DNA of 64,000 nucleotides from JBEIFW01 sp046081125 (GTDB taxonomy: Bacteria > Actinomycetota > Acidimicrobiia > Acidimicrobiales > Ilumatobacteraceae): the NCBI GenBank assembly GCA_046081125.1, contig JBJTVH010000068.1, positions 1 to 64,000 on the forward strand. The letters are read 5' to 3'. A program made the translations under genes and the position numbers. Below are positions 33,154 to 42,635 of this stretch, piece after piece (the stretch's first letter is position 1; each line of letters starts with the position of its first letter). The notes beneath the pieces are model-generated. The model was not told the DNA's origin, searched no databases, and was given only the letters and a program-made list of their open reading frames with translations.

Positions 33154-35430
33154 CTACTGCTGGGCCAGCGCCGCGCGCGCTTCGGCCTCGGGGTTGCGGT
33201 AGGGCTCGCCCACGGCCTCGATCACGACCCGCTCGCACACCCCGGGCGTGAGCTCGGCGGCACCGTGCAGGTCGTGGCTGATCGGGGTCATCCGTTGGTA
33301 CCCGACGGCGAAGGGCTCCGAGCCGTAGGTGAGCGGCGTGGTGAACGGCAGATGGCCGCGCCCCACCGGTACGTCGCCGAACCAGAGCTCGACATCGCCC
33401 CGGAACCGTCCGGTCGGGGTGAACGTCGCCCGCACGAGCACCTCACCGGGCGGCAGCGTGACCTCGGCCGACACCGTGGTCACCGCAGCACCGAGCACGT
33501 TGTTCACGTAGTGGAGACGGCGGCCGGCCAGGTACAGCGCGTAGCCGCCGGAATGGCCGCCGTGGGCCACGAGGATCCCCTCGCACGGCCCGTCGGCCGG
33601 CACCGTGAGCGCGGCCATGATCTGCCAGGCCCGGTTGCGGAGGTTGGGCGCCAACGATTCCGGGATCGACGAGATCCCCGGCCGGTACACGTAGCGGTCC
33701 TGCACGAAGCGGCGGTCGCCGTAGCGCCCGGGCTGGTTGTTGAGCGGCAGCACCTGGTTGCGCTCGGCCTCGGACCACCACAGCGCCTGCAGCTCGGCCA
33801 GCTTGTCGGGCCGCTCGGCCGCGAGGTCGTGGCACTCCGAGAAGTCCTCGGCCACGTGGTACAGCTCCCACACGTCGTCGTCGAAGCTGCGCCGACCGGC
33901 GTCGGAGCCGTCGTAGACCACGGCCGCCGGCGGGTGGAACGTCACCGCCTTCCACCCGTCGTGGTACAGCGCCCGTGAACCGATCATCTCGTAGTACTGC
34001 GTCGTGTGGTGCCACGGCGCATCGCCGTCGGTGAGGGCGTCGGCGAACGACACCCCGTCGTACGGCGCCTGCGGCACACCGTTGATCTCGGCCGGCGGCG
34101 CGATGCCGAGCAGGTCGAGGATGGTCGGGGTGAGATCGACGGCGTGCACGTACTGCCGGCGCGTCGCCCCCGGCCGGCCGAGGCGGGCCGGCCAGTGCAC
34201 GACCATCGGGTCGGCCACCCCGCCTTCGTGCACGTCCCGCTTGAACCGCTTGAGCGGCGTGTTGCCCGCCCACGCCCACCCCCACGGGTAGTGGTTGTTG
34301 GCCCGCGGGGTGCCCAGGTCGTCGATGCGGCGCAGGTTCTCCTCGAGCCGCTCGGGCACGAAGTTGAAGAAGTACTGCTCGTTGTACGACCCCCGGGGGC
34401 CGCCCTCGGCCGAGGCCCCGTTGTCGCTCATCACGATCACCATCGTGTCGTCGGCCTCGCCGAGCGCGTCGATCGCCGCGAGCAGCCGGCCGACCTGGGC
34501 GTCGGTGTGGGTGAGGAACCCGGCGAACACCTCCATCATCCGGGCGTAGAGCCGCCGCTCGTCGTCGCCGAGGGTGTCCCAGGCGGGCACCCACGACGGA
34601 CGATCCGACAGTGTCGTGCCCGCCGGCAGCAGGCCGGACGCGACCTGGCGGGCGTAGACCTGCTCGCGCCAGGCGTCCCAGCCGAGGTCGAACCGGCCGC
34701 GGTAGGCGTCGATCCACTGCGGGGGCGCCTGGTGCGGGGCGTGACAGGCACCGGGCGCGAGGTAGAGGAAGAACGGCTTGTCCGGCGAGTAGGCCCGCAG
34801 GTCGTGGAGGTACCGGATCCCCTCGTCGACGAGGTCCTCGGTGAGGTGGTACCCCTCCTCGGGGGTGCGGGGCGGGAATACCTGCGACGAGTCGCGCACC
34901 AGGTCCGGGTGGTACTGGTCGGTCTCGCCGGGCAGGAACCCGTAGAACCGCTCGAACCCCTTCGACAACGGCCACCGGGTGCGGGGCCCACCGGCGGCGA
35001 GCTCGGTGGCCGGCGCAAGGTGCCACTTGCCCAACGCGAACGTGGCGTAGCCGTTGCGGACCAGGATCTCGGGCAGGAACCCGTTCTCCGGAGGGATCGT
35101 GGCGTCGTAGCCGGGGAACCCCGAGGACAGCTCGACCACCCGGGCCATGCCGCTCGCGTGGTGGTTGCGGCCCGTCATCAGACAGGCCCGCGTCGGCGAG
35201 CACAGCGCGGTGGTGTGGTAGTTGCTGAACCGCAGACCCTCGGCGGCGAGACGGTCGAACGTCGGGGTGTCGATGTCGGAGCCGTAGCAGCCGAACTGGG
35301 CGTAGCCGACGTCGTCGAGCAGCACCAGCACGATGTTCGGCGCCCCGTCGGGTGCACGGTCCAGCGGCGGCCACCACGCCTTGGACTCGGCGAACGTCCG
35401 CCCGATCGTGCCCTCGAACCGCTTGGCCAT
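33154..35430 (-). CDS. Arylsulfatase
   Basis: A 758-residue type I sulfatase. The active-site Cys77 of CSPTR (77-81) is the residue converted to formylglycine; metal ligands come from LLDD (39-40) and IVMSDNGASAEGG. The length and the C-terminal beta-sandwich (from about residue 620) match the large AtsA-like group with an N-terminal MAKRFEGTIGRT start and no signal peptide, hence probably cytoplasmic. It would release sulfate from sulfate esters. A formylglycine-generating enzyme is not in this window. Divergent from the exported dioxygenase-like gene across 163 bases in which I see no clear operator. Confidence 0.94.
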   Translation of the reverse strand: MAKRFEGTIGRTFAESKAWWPPLDRAPDGAPNIVLVLLDDVGYAQFGCYGSDIDTPTFDRLAAEGLRFSNYHTTALCSPTRACLMTGRNHHASGMARVVELSSGFPGYDATIPPENGFLPEILVRNGYATFALGKWHLAPATELAAGGPRTRWPLSKGFERFYGFLPGETDQYHPDLVRDSSQVFPPRTPEEGYHLTEDLVDEGIRYLHDLRAYSPDKPFFLYLAPGACHAPHQAPPQWIDAYRGRFDLGWDAWREQVYARQVASGLLPAGTTLSDRPSWVPAWDTLGDDERRLYARMMEVFAGFLTHTDAQVGRLLAAIDALGEADDTMVIVMSDNGASAEGGPRGSYNEQYFFNFVPERLEENLRRIDDLGTPRANNHYPWGWAWAGNTPLKRFKRDVHEGGVADPMVVHWPARLGRPGATRRQYVHAVDLTPTILDLLGIAPPAEINGVPQAPYDGVSFADALTDGDAPWHHTTQYYEMIGSRALYHDGWKAVTFHPPAAVVYDGSDAGRRSFDDDVWELYHVAEDFSECHDLAAERPDKLAELQALWWSEAERNQVLPLNNQPGRYGDRRFVQDRYVYRPGISSIPESLAPNLRNRAWQIMAALTVPADGPCEGILVAHGGHSGGYALYLAGRRLHYVNNVLGAAVTTVSAEVTLPPGEVLVRATFTPTGRFRGDVELWFGDVPVGRGHLPFTTPLTYGSEPFAVGYQRMTPISHDLHGAAELTPGVCERVVIEAVGEPYRNPEAEARAALAQQ

Positions 35431-35593
35431 GGTCGCTCCCTCCGGCGAGTGCGCGGAGCGTAGCCAGGGCCCGAACCCTCACCCGCCCTTAACCAGGACC
35501 ACGCTGCACGCTTACCGGCACCGGCCACGATGATCGGAACGGAACGCCCGTGCCGGTCCCCGAGGACGTCCGGCCCACCCGAAAGGCCACTCG

Positions 35594-36589
35594 ATGGACC
35601 ACGCAACCGATCACGCATCGCACCGCAGCACGAACGACTTCGCGGACCACGAGCACCTGTTCCTCCCGGTCATCGAACTCCGCCCGCTCACCCGCCGCCG
35701 GGCGCTCGGCCTGATCGGTGGCGGCCTGGGGGCGGCACTGCTCGCTGCGTGCGGCAACGACTCAGCCGCCGGATCGCCGACGACCACCGGCCAGCCCGTC
35801 ACCACTGCGGCGGGTGCAACGTCCGCTGCGGCCGCGACGACGACCGCGACGACGGCCCCACCGTCGACGAGCGCTACCGCCGGGACGACGGCCGCGCCCT
35901 CGACGGCTGCGCCTTCCACGGCTGCGCCCTCGACGGCCAAGCCGGCGACGGCGATCAACTGGCTCACGCCGCCCACCGAGACCGGCGGCCCGTTCCCGGC
36001 CGACGGCTCCAACGGCAACGGGGCCGGCGGGTCGGCCAACGTGCTGAACAAGCCGGCGGTGTTCCGCACCGACATGACCACCGACCTCGACGGCACGAAC
36101 AAGCAGCCCGGCCTGCCCCTCGCGCTCAAGGTGAAGGTCGGTAAGGAGGCCGACCGTTCGGCCTTCGCCGGCGCGGCCGTGTACGTCTGGCACTGCAGCC
36201 TGAACGGCAACTACTCGGCGTACAGCGGCGGCATGAACGGCGGGAACTTCGCCGATCGCTCCTTCTTCCGCGCCGTCGGCGTCGCCGACGCGAACGGCGA
36301 CGTCACGTTCACGACCGTCCTGCCCGGCCGATACCAGGGCCGCGCCACGCACATCCACTTCGCCGTGTTCACGGACGAGTCTCTGGCGACCCGGGTGCTC
36401 ACGAGCCAGTTCGCCTTCGACGACGCCACGGTCGACGCGCTGTACAAGGCCGACGGCGCCTACTCGGGGAGCTTGAGCAACCCGACGTACAACGCCCGGG
36501 ACAACGTGTTCCGCGACGGCACGTCCAACCAGCTCTTGGCCCTGACCCAGGCCAGTGCGGTCGAGGCGTCGATCGCCGTGCTCGTCTGA
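35594..36589 (+). CDS. Exported intradiol ring-cleavage dioxygenase-like lipoprotein
   Basis: A 331-residue Tat-type lipoprotein with a catalytic domain like protocatechuate 3,4-dioxygenase beta. Arg34-36 (RRR) and a hydrophobic run lead to lipobox LAAC with Cys53. Residues 58-118 are a Thr/Ala/Ser-rich linker. The domain shows LTPPTETGGPF, YVWHCSLNGNYSAY and LPGRYQGRATHIH, giving candidate iron ligands Tyr207, Tyr247, His253 and His255. Similar extracellular intradiol-like proteins occur widely in actinobacteria and fungi; some cleave catechols, others lack a known substrate. The ATG has a weak AAAGG upstream. Confidence 0.88.
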   Translation: MDHATDHASHRSTNDFADHEHLFLPVIELRPLTRRRALGLIGGGLGAALLAACGNDSAAGSPTTTGQPVTTAAGATSAAAATTTATTAPPSTSATAGTTAAPSTAAPSTAAPSTAKPATAINWLTPPTETGGPFPADGSNGNGAGGSANVLNKPAVFRTDMTTDLDGTNKQPGLPLALKVKVGKEADRSAFAGAAVYVWHCSLNGNYSAYSGGMNGGNFADRSFFRAVGVADANGDVTFTTVLPGRYQGRATHIHFAVFTDESLATRVLTSQFAFDDATVDALYKADGAYSGSLSNPTYNARDNVFRDGTSNQLLALTQASAVEASIAVLV

Positions 36590-36668
36590 GGCCCTTGTTC
36601 TGGCCCCCGTGCCGTGTGACCATCCTGGCCGGGGAACCGAACTCGGCCGAGCGGCGAAGGAGACCGAC

Positions 36669-37883
36669 GTGACCTACGGGGCCGACCGCGTGGAACTGCC
36701 GCCGGTCACGGACTGGGTGAACGACTGGGACTGGCTCGACGACCAGTGGGGCGAGAACGCCATCGCCATCTGGAACTCGGTACGCGAGCACTGCCCGGTG
36801 GCCACCACCGAGCGCTACGGCCGAGCGTTCATGCCCGTCACGATGGACGCGGTGTCGGCCGTCTCGCACGACACCGAACGGTTCTCCTCGATCTGGGTGA
36901 ACGTCGCCCGGCCGGACGCGCCGCGAAGCCCGGCCCCGCCGATCACCTCCGACCCGCCCGAGCACCACGGCCATCGCCGTCTGCTCCTGCCCTCGTTCAA
37001 CCCCAAGAAGGTCGCGCAGATGGAGCAGCAGCTGCGCGACTACTGCCGCCGCCTCATCGGCGAGCTGGACGGCACCGGCGCCGCGGACGCCGCCGAGCAG
37101 TACTCCCAGCACATCCCGGTTCACGGGATCTGCCATCTGACCGGGCTCCCCGAGGCCGATGCCGATCTGTTCCGCGACTGGATCTACCGCAACTTCCAGC
37201 TGGCGCCACGGGACAACGCGATCCGACTCCAGGTGATCCGGGAGATGAGCGCGTACGTCGACGTCATCCTCAGGGAGCGGATCGAGCATCCCGCCGACGA
37301 CATGCTGACGTTGGTCGCGAACGCCGAGATCGACGGCGAACCGGTGCCGTGGGATCTCAAACTCGGGTACATCCGGCTGTTGATCGTCGCCGGCATCGAC
37401 ACCACGTGGAGCGCGATCGGCTCGGGGCTGTGGCACTTCGCCCAGCATCCCGACCAGGTGGCGCGCCTCGTCGCTGCGCAAGACGACGACCTGATGTGGC
37501 AGACCGCGATCGAAGAGGTCTTGCGCTTCTACGCCCCGGTCACGATGGCCCGCAAGGTGCTCGCCGACACCGAGGTCGCCGGTTGTCCGGTCCACGCCGG
37601 CGACCAGATGCTGCTCACGTTCCCCGCCGCCAACCACGATCCTGCGGCCTTCGAGGCCCCCGAGGAGTTCCGGATCGACCGCGCGCACAACCGCCACGTG
37701 GCCTTCGGCCTCGGCATCCACCGCTGCATCGGCTCCAACCTGGCCCGGCTCGAACTCACCGTCGCGCTGCAGGAATGGCTGCGGGCGTTCCCCCGCTACA
37801 CGCTCGACACCACCCGGCGCACCACCTGGGCCAACGGCCAGGTGCGCGGCCCGCGCACCATCCCGGTGCTGCTCAACCCCTGA
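36669..37883 (+). CDS. Cytochrome P450
   Basis: A 404-residue soluble P450. The heme loop FGLGIHRCIG places the ligand at Cys353, the I helix has AGIDTTWS for oxygen activation, and the K-helix ExxR is EEVLRF. The length is typical of actinobacterial class I P450s that need a ferredoxin and a reductase. The GTG start has AAGGAG at proper distance. It is monocistronic or linked to the molybdopterin gene 67 bases downstream. The ferredoxin at 30.2 kb is a plausible electron donor, though distance makes that a guess. Confidence 0.94.
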   Translation: MTYGADRVELPPVTDWVNDWDWLDDQWGENAIAIWNSVREHCPVATTERYGRAFMPVTMDAVSAVSHDTERFSSIWVNVARPDAPRSPAPPITSDPPEHHGHRRLLLPSFNPKKVAQMEQQLRDYCRRLIGELDGTGAADAAEQYSQHIPVHGICHLTGLPEADADLFRDWIYRNFQLAPRDNAIRLQVIREMSAYVDVILRERIEHPADDMLTLVANAEIDGEPVPWDLKLGYIRLLIVAGIDTTWSAIGSGLWHFAQHPDQVARLVAAQDDDLMWQTAIEEVLRFYAPVTMARKVLADTEVAGCPVHAGDQMLLTFPAANHDPAAFEAPEEFRIDRAHNRHVAFGLGIHRCIGSNLARLELTVALQEWLRAFPRYTLDTTRRTTWANGQVRGPRTIPVLLNP

Positions 37884-37950
37884 GCGCGGACGGACCCGAA
37901 CCCCGAAACCACCGTCCCGACGGCCGGGCGCTCCGGTACCGTCGCCGGCC

Positions 37951-39954
37951 ATGGCCTCCCGCACCGTGCTCGGCACCTGCCACCACGACTGCCCCGACTC
38001 GTGCGGCTGGGAGGTCACCGTCGACGACGGGGTCGCCGTCCGCCTGCGCGGCAACGCCGACCACCCGTACTCCCAGGGCGAGCTGTGCCCGAAGGTGAAC
38101 CGGTTCCTGTCCCGGGTCTACGCCCCCGACCGGGTCCTGCGACCGTTGCTGCGCAACGGTCCCAAGGGGTCGGGGCAGTTCCGGGAGGCGACTTGGGACG
38201 AGGCGCTGGCCGTCGCCGCCGACGGCCTGCGCCGGGTCCAGGCCGTCCACGGCGGTGAGGCGATCCTGCCGTGGTCGTCGGCCGGCACCCAGGGCCTGAT
38301 CCAGGCGTCCTCGATCGACCGGCGCCTGTTCGCCGCGCTCGGCGCCTCGCGCACCACCGGTTCGCTCTGCGGCGCGACGGCGGCCACCGGCACAGCCCTC
38401 ACCTACGGCTCGGGCCACGGTGCCGACCCGCTCGAGGTCGCCCACGCCGAGGTCGTGCTGCTGTGGGGCACCAACACCCGCCTCACCAACCGCCACCTGT
38501 GGCCGTACGTCGAGCAGGCCCGGGCCAACGGGGCGACCGTGATCGTCGTCGATCCCCTGCGCACGATCACCGCCGAGTCCGCCGACTGGTTCGTCCAACC
38601 GTTCCCCGGCACCGACGTCGCGCTGATCCTCGGGATGCTCCACGTCCTCGTGCGCGACGACCTCGTCGACCACGACTACGTCCGCGATCACGCGACCGGC
38701 TTCGCCGATCTCGCCGCCCACGCCGCCGAGTGGACCCCTGCCCGGGCCGCCGCCGAATGCGGTGTCGACGCCGACGAGATCGAGCGGCTGGCCCGGCGGT
38801 ACGGCAGCACCCGCCGGGCGTTCATCCGCACGCTCATCGGCGCCGAGCACCACCACCACGGCGCGATGACGTTCCGGGCGTTGGCCTGCCTGCCCGTCGT
38901 CACCGGCGCGTGGCGCGTCCGCGGCGGGGGCCTGGCCCGCTCCACCGGGGTGTGGTCCGGCACGCACGTCGACGAGGACGTCTTCGACGCACCGGACCGG
39001 CCCCACACCCGCGGGGTCAACGCCAACCAGCTCGGCCGGACCCTCGAGGATCCCGCCGCCGGCATCCACGCGCTCGTCGTGTGGGGCGGCAACCCGGCGA
39101 CCTCGGCCCCCAACGCCGGCGCCGTGCGCCGCGGTCTGGCCCGTGACGACCTGTTCACGATCGTGAGCGAGCAGTTCCTCACCGACACCGCCCGCTACGC
39201 CGACGTGGTCTTCCCGGCCACCACCCAGATCGAGCACCTCGACGTGGTGCCGTCGTGGGGCAGCCTGCACCTCGGCTGGAACGAGCCGGCCATCGCACCG
39301 GTGGGCGAGGCGGTCCCCAACACCGAGCTGTGGCGACGCCTGGCCCGGGCGCTCGGGATCGAGGATCCGATGTTCGACCTCGACGATGAGGCCCTGGTGC
39401 GCCTCGCGCTGCACGACCTCGACGTCGACGCCCTGCGGGCCCGTGGCTGGGCCCGGCACGATCTCCCGGAACCGTTGCTGCCGTACGAGCACGGCGGGTT
39501 CGCCACCGCCGACGGGCGGGCCGCGCTGCGCAACGACGCCCTCAGCTCGCTGGGGCTCCCGGCGCTGCCCACCCACACCCCCGTGCCGGTCGCAGCCGGC
39601 GAGCTCCGGCTGCTCACCCCCAAGACCCACCCCCGGTTCCTCAACACCAGCTACTCGCACCACCACGGCCCGCTCGAACCGGCGCCGTGCCTCGAGCTGT
39701 CGGCCGAGGACGCCGACGCCCTCGGCCTGCCCGACGGCGCGCCGGCCACCGTCACCAACGACCGGGGCACGTTGACCCTGCCGGTGCGACGCTCGGCCCG
39801 GGTGCGTCCCGGGCTGTGCGCCATCCCGTGGGGCTGGTGGGGCCAGGATCGAGCGGTGAACGTGCTGACCGACGACACCGTCGCCGACGCCGGTGGCGGC
39901 GGCGCCTACTACGGCACCCGGGTGCGGGTCACCCCCGCCGGAACGCCGGCATGA
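37951..39954 (+). CDS. Molybdopterin oxidoreductase (DMSO reductase family)
   Basis: A 667-residue member with an N-terminal 4Fe-4S binding domain: Cys10, Cys14, Cys18 and Cys46 in CHHDCPDSC...LCPK. It then has the large MGD-binding domains (SAGTQGLIQAS, LLWGTNTRLTNRHLWPY, GVNANQLGRTL) and a C-terminal beta-barrel with TPKTHPRFLNTSY. No Tat signal is seen, so it is cytoplasmic, unlike most respiratory members. The active-site molybdenum ligand is not obvious from motifs. The stop overlaps the threonine aldolase ATG as ATGA. Substrate unknown; candidates are formate-dehydrogenase-like or thiosulfate/polysulfide-type reactions. Confidence 0.9.
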   Translation: MASRTVLGTCHHDCPDSCGWEVTVDDGVAVRLRGNADHPYSQGELCPKVNRFLSRVYAPDRVLRPLLRNGPKGSGQFREATWDEALAVAADGLRRVQAVHGGEAILPWSSAGTQGLIQASSIDRRLFAALGASRTTGSLCGATAATGTALTYGSGHGADPLEVAHAEVVLLWGTNTRLTNRHLWPYVEQARANGATVIVVDPLRTITAESADWFVQPFPGTDVALILGMLHVLVRDDLVDHDYVRDHATGFADLAAHAAEWTPARAAAECGVDADEIERLARRYGSTRRAFIRTLIGAEHHHHGAMTFRALACLPVVTGAWRVRGGGLARSTGVWSGTHVDEDVFDAPDRPHTRGVNANQLGRTLEDPAAGIHALVVWGGNPATSAPNAGAVRRGLARDDLFTIVSEQFLTDTARYADVVFPATTQIEHLDVVPSWGSLHLGWNEPAIAPVGEAVPNTELWRRLARALGIEDPMFDLDDEALVRLALHDLDVDALRARGWARHDLPEPLLPYEHGGFATADGRAALRNDALSSLGLPALPTHTPVPVAAGELRLLTPKTHPRFLNTSYSHHHGPLEPAPCLELSAEDADALGLPDGAPATVTNDRGTLTLPVRRSARVRPGLCAIPWGWWGQDRAVNVLTDDTVADAGGGGAYYGTRVRVTPAGTPA

Positions 39955-41018
39955 GCACCTCCGCACGGGGGTTCGCGTCCGACAACGAAGCCGGCGTCCA
40001 TCCCGCCGTGCTCGACGCCGTCGCCGCCGCCAACCACGGCCATGCCCACTCCTACGGCGCCGACGAGCACACCGCCCGGCTCGGCGAGCTCGTCCACGAC
40101 CACTTCGGCCCCGAGGCCACCGCGTTCCCGGTGCTCATCGGCACCGGTGCCAACGTCGTCGCGCTCCAGGCGCTGTGCCAGCGGTGGGAGGCGGTCATCT
40201 GCACCGACCACGCGCACGTCCACGTCGACGAAGGCGGCGCACCGGAGCACATCGGCGGGCTCAAGCTGTGGACCGTCCCAACCACCGACGGCAAGCTCAC
40301 CCCGGCGCTGCTCGACACCGAGGCCTGGGGCTTCGGCACCGTCCACCGGGCGCAGCCGGGCGCGGTGTCGGTGACGCAGTCCACCGAGCTCGGCACCGTC
40401 TACACCGCCGACGAGCTCGGCACGCTGTGCGACCACGCGCACGGCCTCGGGCTGCGGGTGCACCTCGACGGTGCCCGCCTGGCCAACGCCGCTGCGCACC
40501 TCGACGTCCCGCTCCGGGCGCTCACCACCGACGTCGGGGTCGACGTCGTGTCGTTCGGCGGCACCAAGAACGGGGCGCTGCTGGCCGAGGCCGTCGTCGT
40601 GCTCGACCCGGGTCTGGTCGACGCCGTCGCCTACCTGCGCAAGACCTCGATGCAGCTCGCCAGCAAACAGCGGTTCCTCAGCGCGCAGCTCGTGGCCCTG
40701 CTCGACGACGAACTCTGGCGGGTGAACGCATCCCATGCCAACGCCATGGCGGCGCGCCTCGCGGCCGGAGCCGCGGCGGTGCCGGTCGTACGGCTGACCC
40801 AGCCGACCCAGGCCAACGCCGTGTTCGCCGTGCTCCCCGCCGGCGCCGCCGACCGGCTGCGCCGCCGGCACCACTTCTACGACTGGGACCGCGACGCCGG
40901 CGAGGTCCGCTGGATGTGCGCCTGGGACACCACCGCCGCCGACGTCGACACCTTCGTCGCCGACCTCGCCGCCGCCGTCACCGGTGGGGCCGTCACCGGT
41001 GGGGCCGGCGGCGCGTGA
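39951..41018 (+). CDS. ltaE: Low-specificity L-threonine aldolase
   Basis: A 355-residue fold-type I PLP enzyme that splits L-threonine to glycine and acetaldehyde. The N-terminus FASDNEAGVHPAVLDAV and SYGADEHTARL are typical; HLDGARLANAA holds the PLP-binding Asp, and the PLP Lys is K206 in FGGTKNGALL. The length is normal. It is coupled to the molybdopterin gene by ATGA and to the S4 gene by GTGA. A 15-bp duplication near the 3' end adds AVTGG repeats after the fold, probably harmless. Confidence 0.93.
   Translation: MSTSARGFASDNEAGVHPAVLDAVAAANHGHAHSYGADEHTARLGELVHDHFGPEATAFPVLIGTGANVVALQALCQRWEAVICTDHAHVHVDEGGAPEHIGGLKLWTVPTTDGKLTPALLDTEAWGFGTVHRAQPGAVSVTQSTELGTVYTADELGTLCDHAHGLGLRVHLDGARLANAAAHLDVPLRALTTDVGVDVVSFGGTKNGALLAEAVVVLDPGLVDAVAYLRKTSMQLASKQRFLSAQLVALLDDELWRVNASHANAMAARLAAGAAAVPVVRLTQPTQANAVFAVLPAGAADRLRRRHHFYDWDRDAGEVRWMCAWDTTAADVDTFVADLAAAVTGGAVTGGAGGA
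40974..41003. repeat. 15-bp tandem duplication at the ltaE 3' end
   Basis: GCCGTCACCGGTGGG is present twice in tandem, encoding AVTGG repeated at the threonine aldolase C-terminus. It is in frame and just before the overlap with the S4 gene. Confidence 0.85.
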
Positions 41019-41413
41019 CCGAACCGACCGAGGCCCGGGTCGACGCCTGGCTGTGGTCGATCCGCCTGGCATCGACCCGGACCGAAGCGGGCGAGGTGTG
41101 CAAGGGCGGCCACGTCACGGTGAACGGCCGACCGGCCAAGCCGTCGACCCCCGTGCGGCCCGGTGATCGCGTCGAGGTCCGCATCCACGAACGCGACCGA
41201 GTCGTCGAGGTCGTCCGCACGATCACCAAGCGGGTCGGGGCCCCGGTCGCGGTCACCTGCTACGTCGACCACAGCCCGCCGTCGGCCGACGAGCGTCCGC
41301 TCACCCCGCTGTTCCGTCCACGCGGCGCCGGTCGGCCCACCAAACGGGAGCGGCGCCAACTCGACGCGTGGGCTGACGCCTGGCGCGTGGCCGACGGCGA
41401 ACCCCCGCCCTGA
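41015..41413 (+). CDS. S4 RNA-binding protein, Hsp15-like
   Basis: A 132-residue S4-domain protein. The S4 core is RVDAWLWSIRLASTRTEAGEVCKGGHVTVNGRPAKPSTPVRPGD in pieces from about 8 to 52, followed by a basic tail with GRPTKRERRQLDAW. Hsp15 (HslR) binds stalled 50S subunits carrying nascent-chain tRNA and frees them; actinobacterial relatives are assumed similar. The GTG overlaps the aldolase stop (GTGA). It is convergent with the CaiB gene. Direct evidence covers only the fold. Confidence 0.88.
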   Translation: MTEPTEARVDAWLWSIRLASTRTEAGEVCKGGHVTVNGRPAKPSTPVRPGDRVEVRIHERDRVVEVVRTITKRVGAPVAVTCYVDHSPPSADERPLTPLFRPRGAGRPTKRERRQLDAWADAWRVADGEPPP

Positions 41414-41426
41414 CCAGACGCCCTCG

Positions 41427-42635
41427 TCAGTCGGGCCAGTCGAGCGCGCCGAGGGCGTGCAGGCGGTCCAACTCGGCGTCGTCGAGCCCCAACCGGGCCG
41501 CGAGCACCGCCCGGGTGTCCTGGCCGAGCAGCGCGATGCGGTCGGTCGGTTCCGCCGGCGTCGCCGCGAACCGCCACGGTGGCACCGGCTGGCGGGCCGG
41601 GCCGACCGGCGCGACGTGGTCGCGCTCGATCACCGCCCCCATGTGCAGGATCTGGGGATCGCGCAGCATCTGGTCGCGGGTGTTCACCCGCCCGAGCGGC
41701 ACGTCGTGCTCGGCGAAGCGGGCCATCACCTCGTCGGTGGTGAACGCGGCGAACGCCGTGGCGTACATCGCCAGCGCCTCGGGCATGTTGACGAGGAACC
41801 GCTCCGGATCGTTGAACCGCTCGTCGATCAGCCATTCCGGGCGGTCGAGGGCCAGCGCCACCCGCTCGAACGGGGTCACCGTCGGCATCGTCACCACGTG
41901 GCCGTCGGCGGTTGCGTACACCCGGTAGGCATCCTTCACGTCGAACGGCAGCGTCCGCTCCGGCAGCGCATGCTTGGCCGACAGGGCGTCGCACCAGAAG
42001 AACGCGAGACCGGCCTCGGCCATCGTCACCTGCACGAGTTGGCCCTCGCCGGTGCGCTCCCGGGCGAAGAGCGCGCCGAGCACCGCCTGGCACGCCGTGT
42101 ACGCCGTCGACTTGTCGACGATCACCTGGCGGTTCACGTCCATCGCCCCCGACACCGGGTCGGTCTGGTAGTCGACCATGCCGAGCACGCCCTGGATCAC
42201 GAAGTCCCACGTGGGTAGCTGCGCGTACGGCCCGTCGTCGCCGAAGCCGGTGATGTGGGTGTAGACGAGGCGCGGGTTGCGGGCCCGGACCGCCTCGTAC
42301 GACAGCCCGATCGCATCCGGCTTGCCCGGGCGCAGGTTGGTGAGCAGCACGTCGGCCCCGGCGACGAGATCGCCGAGCACGGCGCGCCCCTCCGGGGTCT
42401 TCGCGTCGATGCACACCGACTGCTTGCCCCGATTCGTGTTGTAGAACAACGGCGGGATGCCGTCGCGGTACACGACGTGGCGCCGGTACATCGACGAACC
42501 GTAGGTCTCCACCTTGATGACCTCGGCCCCCATCTCGGCCAGCAGCACCCCGCACAACGGCCCGGTGATGATGTCGGCCACCTCCACCACCACGATGCCG
42601 GCCAGCGGCCCCGTCCCCGGGCGACCCGCGCTCAC
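41427..42635 (-). CDS. CaiB/BaiF-family CoA transferase
   Basis: A 402-residue class III CoA transferase that moves CoA between carboxylic acids through an enzyme aspartyl anhydride. Signatures are LAGIVVVEVADIITGPLCG, MGAEVIKVE, SVCIDAKTPEGR and TNLRPGKPDAIGL, with the likely catalytic Asp in VIVDKSTAY. The GTG start overlaps the carboxylesterase stop as GTGA, fixing the start over a longer in-frame version. Coupling with an esterase suggests that the freed acid is activated as a CoA thioester; this is inference. Confidence 0.92.
   Translation of the reverse strand: MSAGRPGTGPLAGIVVVEVADIITGPLCGVLLAEMGAEVIKVETYGSSMYRRHVVYRDGIPPLFYNTNRGKQSVCIDAKTPEGRAVLGDLVAGADVLLTNLRPGKPDAIGLSYEAVRARNPRLVYTHITGFGDDGPYAQLPTWDFVIQGVLGMVDYQTDPVSGAMDVNRQVIVDKSTAYTACQAVLGALFARERTGEGQLVQVTMAEAGLAFFWCDALSAKHALPERTLPFDVKDAYRVYATADGHVVTMPTVTPFERVALALDRPEWLIDERFNDPERFLVNMPEALAMYATAFAAFTTDEVMARFAEHDVPLGRVNTRDQMLRDPQILHMGAVIERDHVAPVGPARQPVPPWRFAATPAEPTDRIALLGQDTRAVLAARLGLDDAELDRLHALGALDWPD

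Noticed and set aside
35431..35593. 163-base divergent gap between the arylsulfatase and exported dioxygenase genes
   Set aside because: No clear palindrome, riboswitch or RNA gene is visible; it presumably holds two ordinary promoters.
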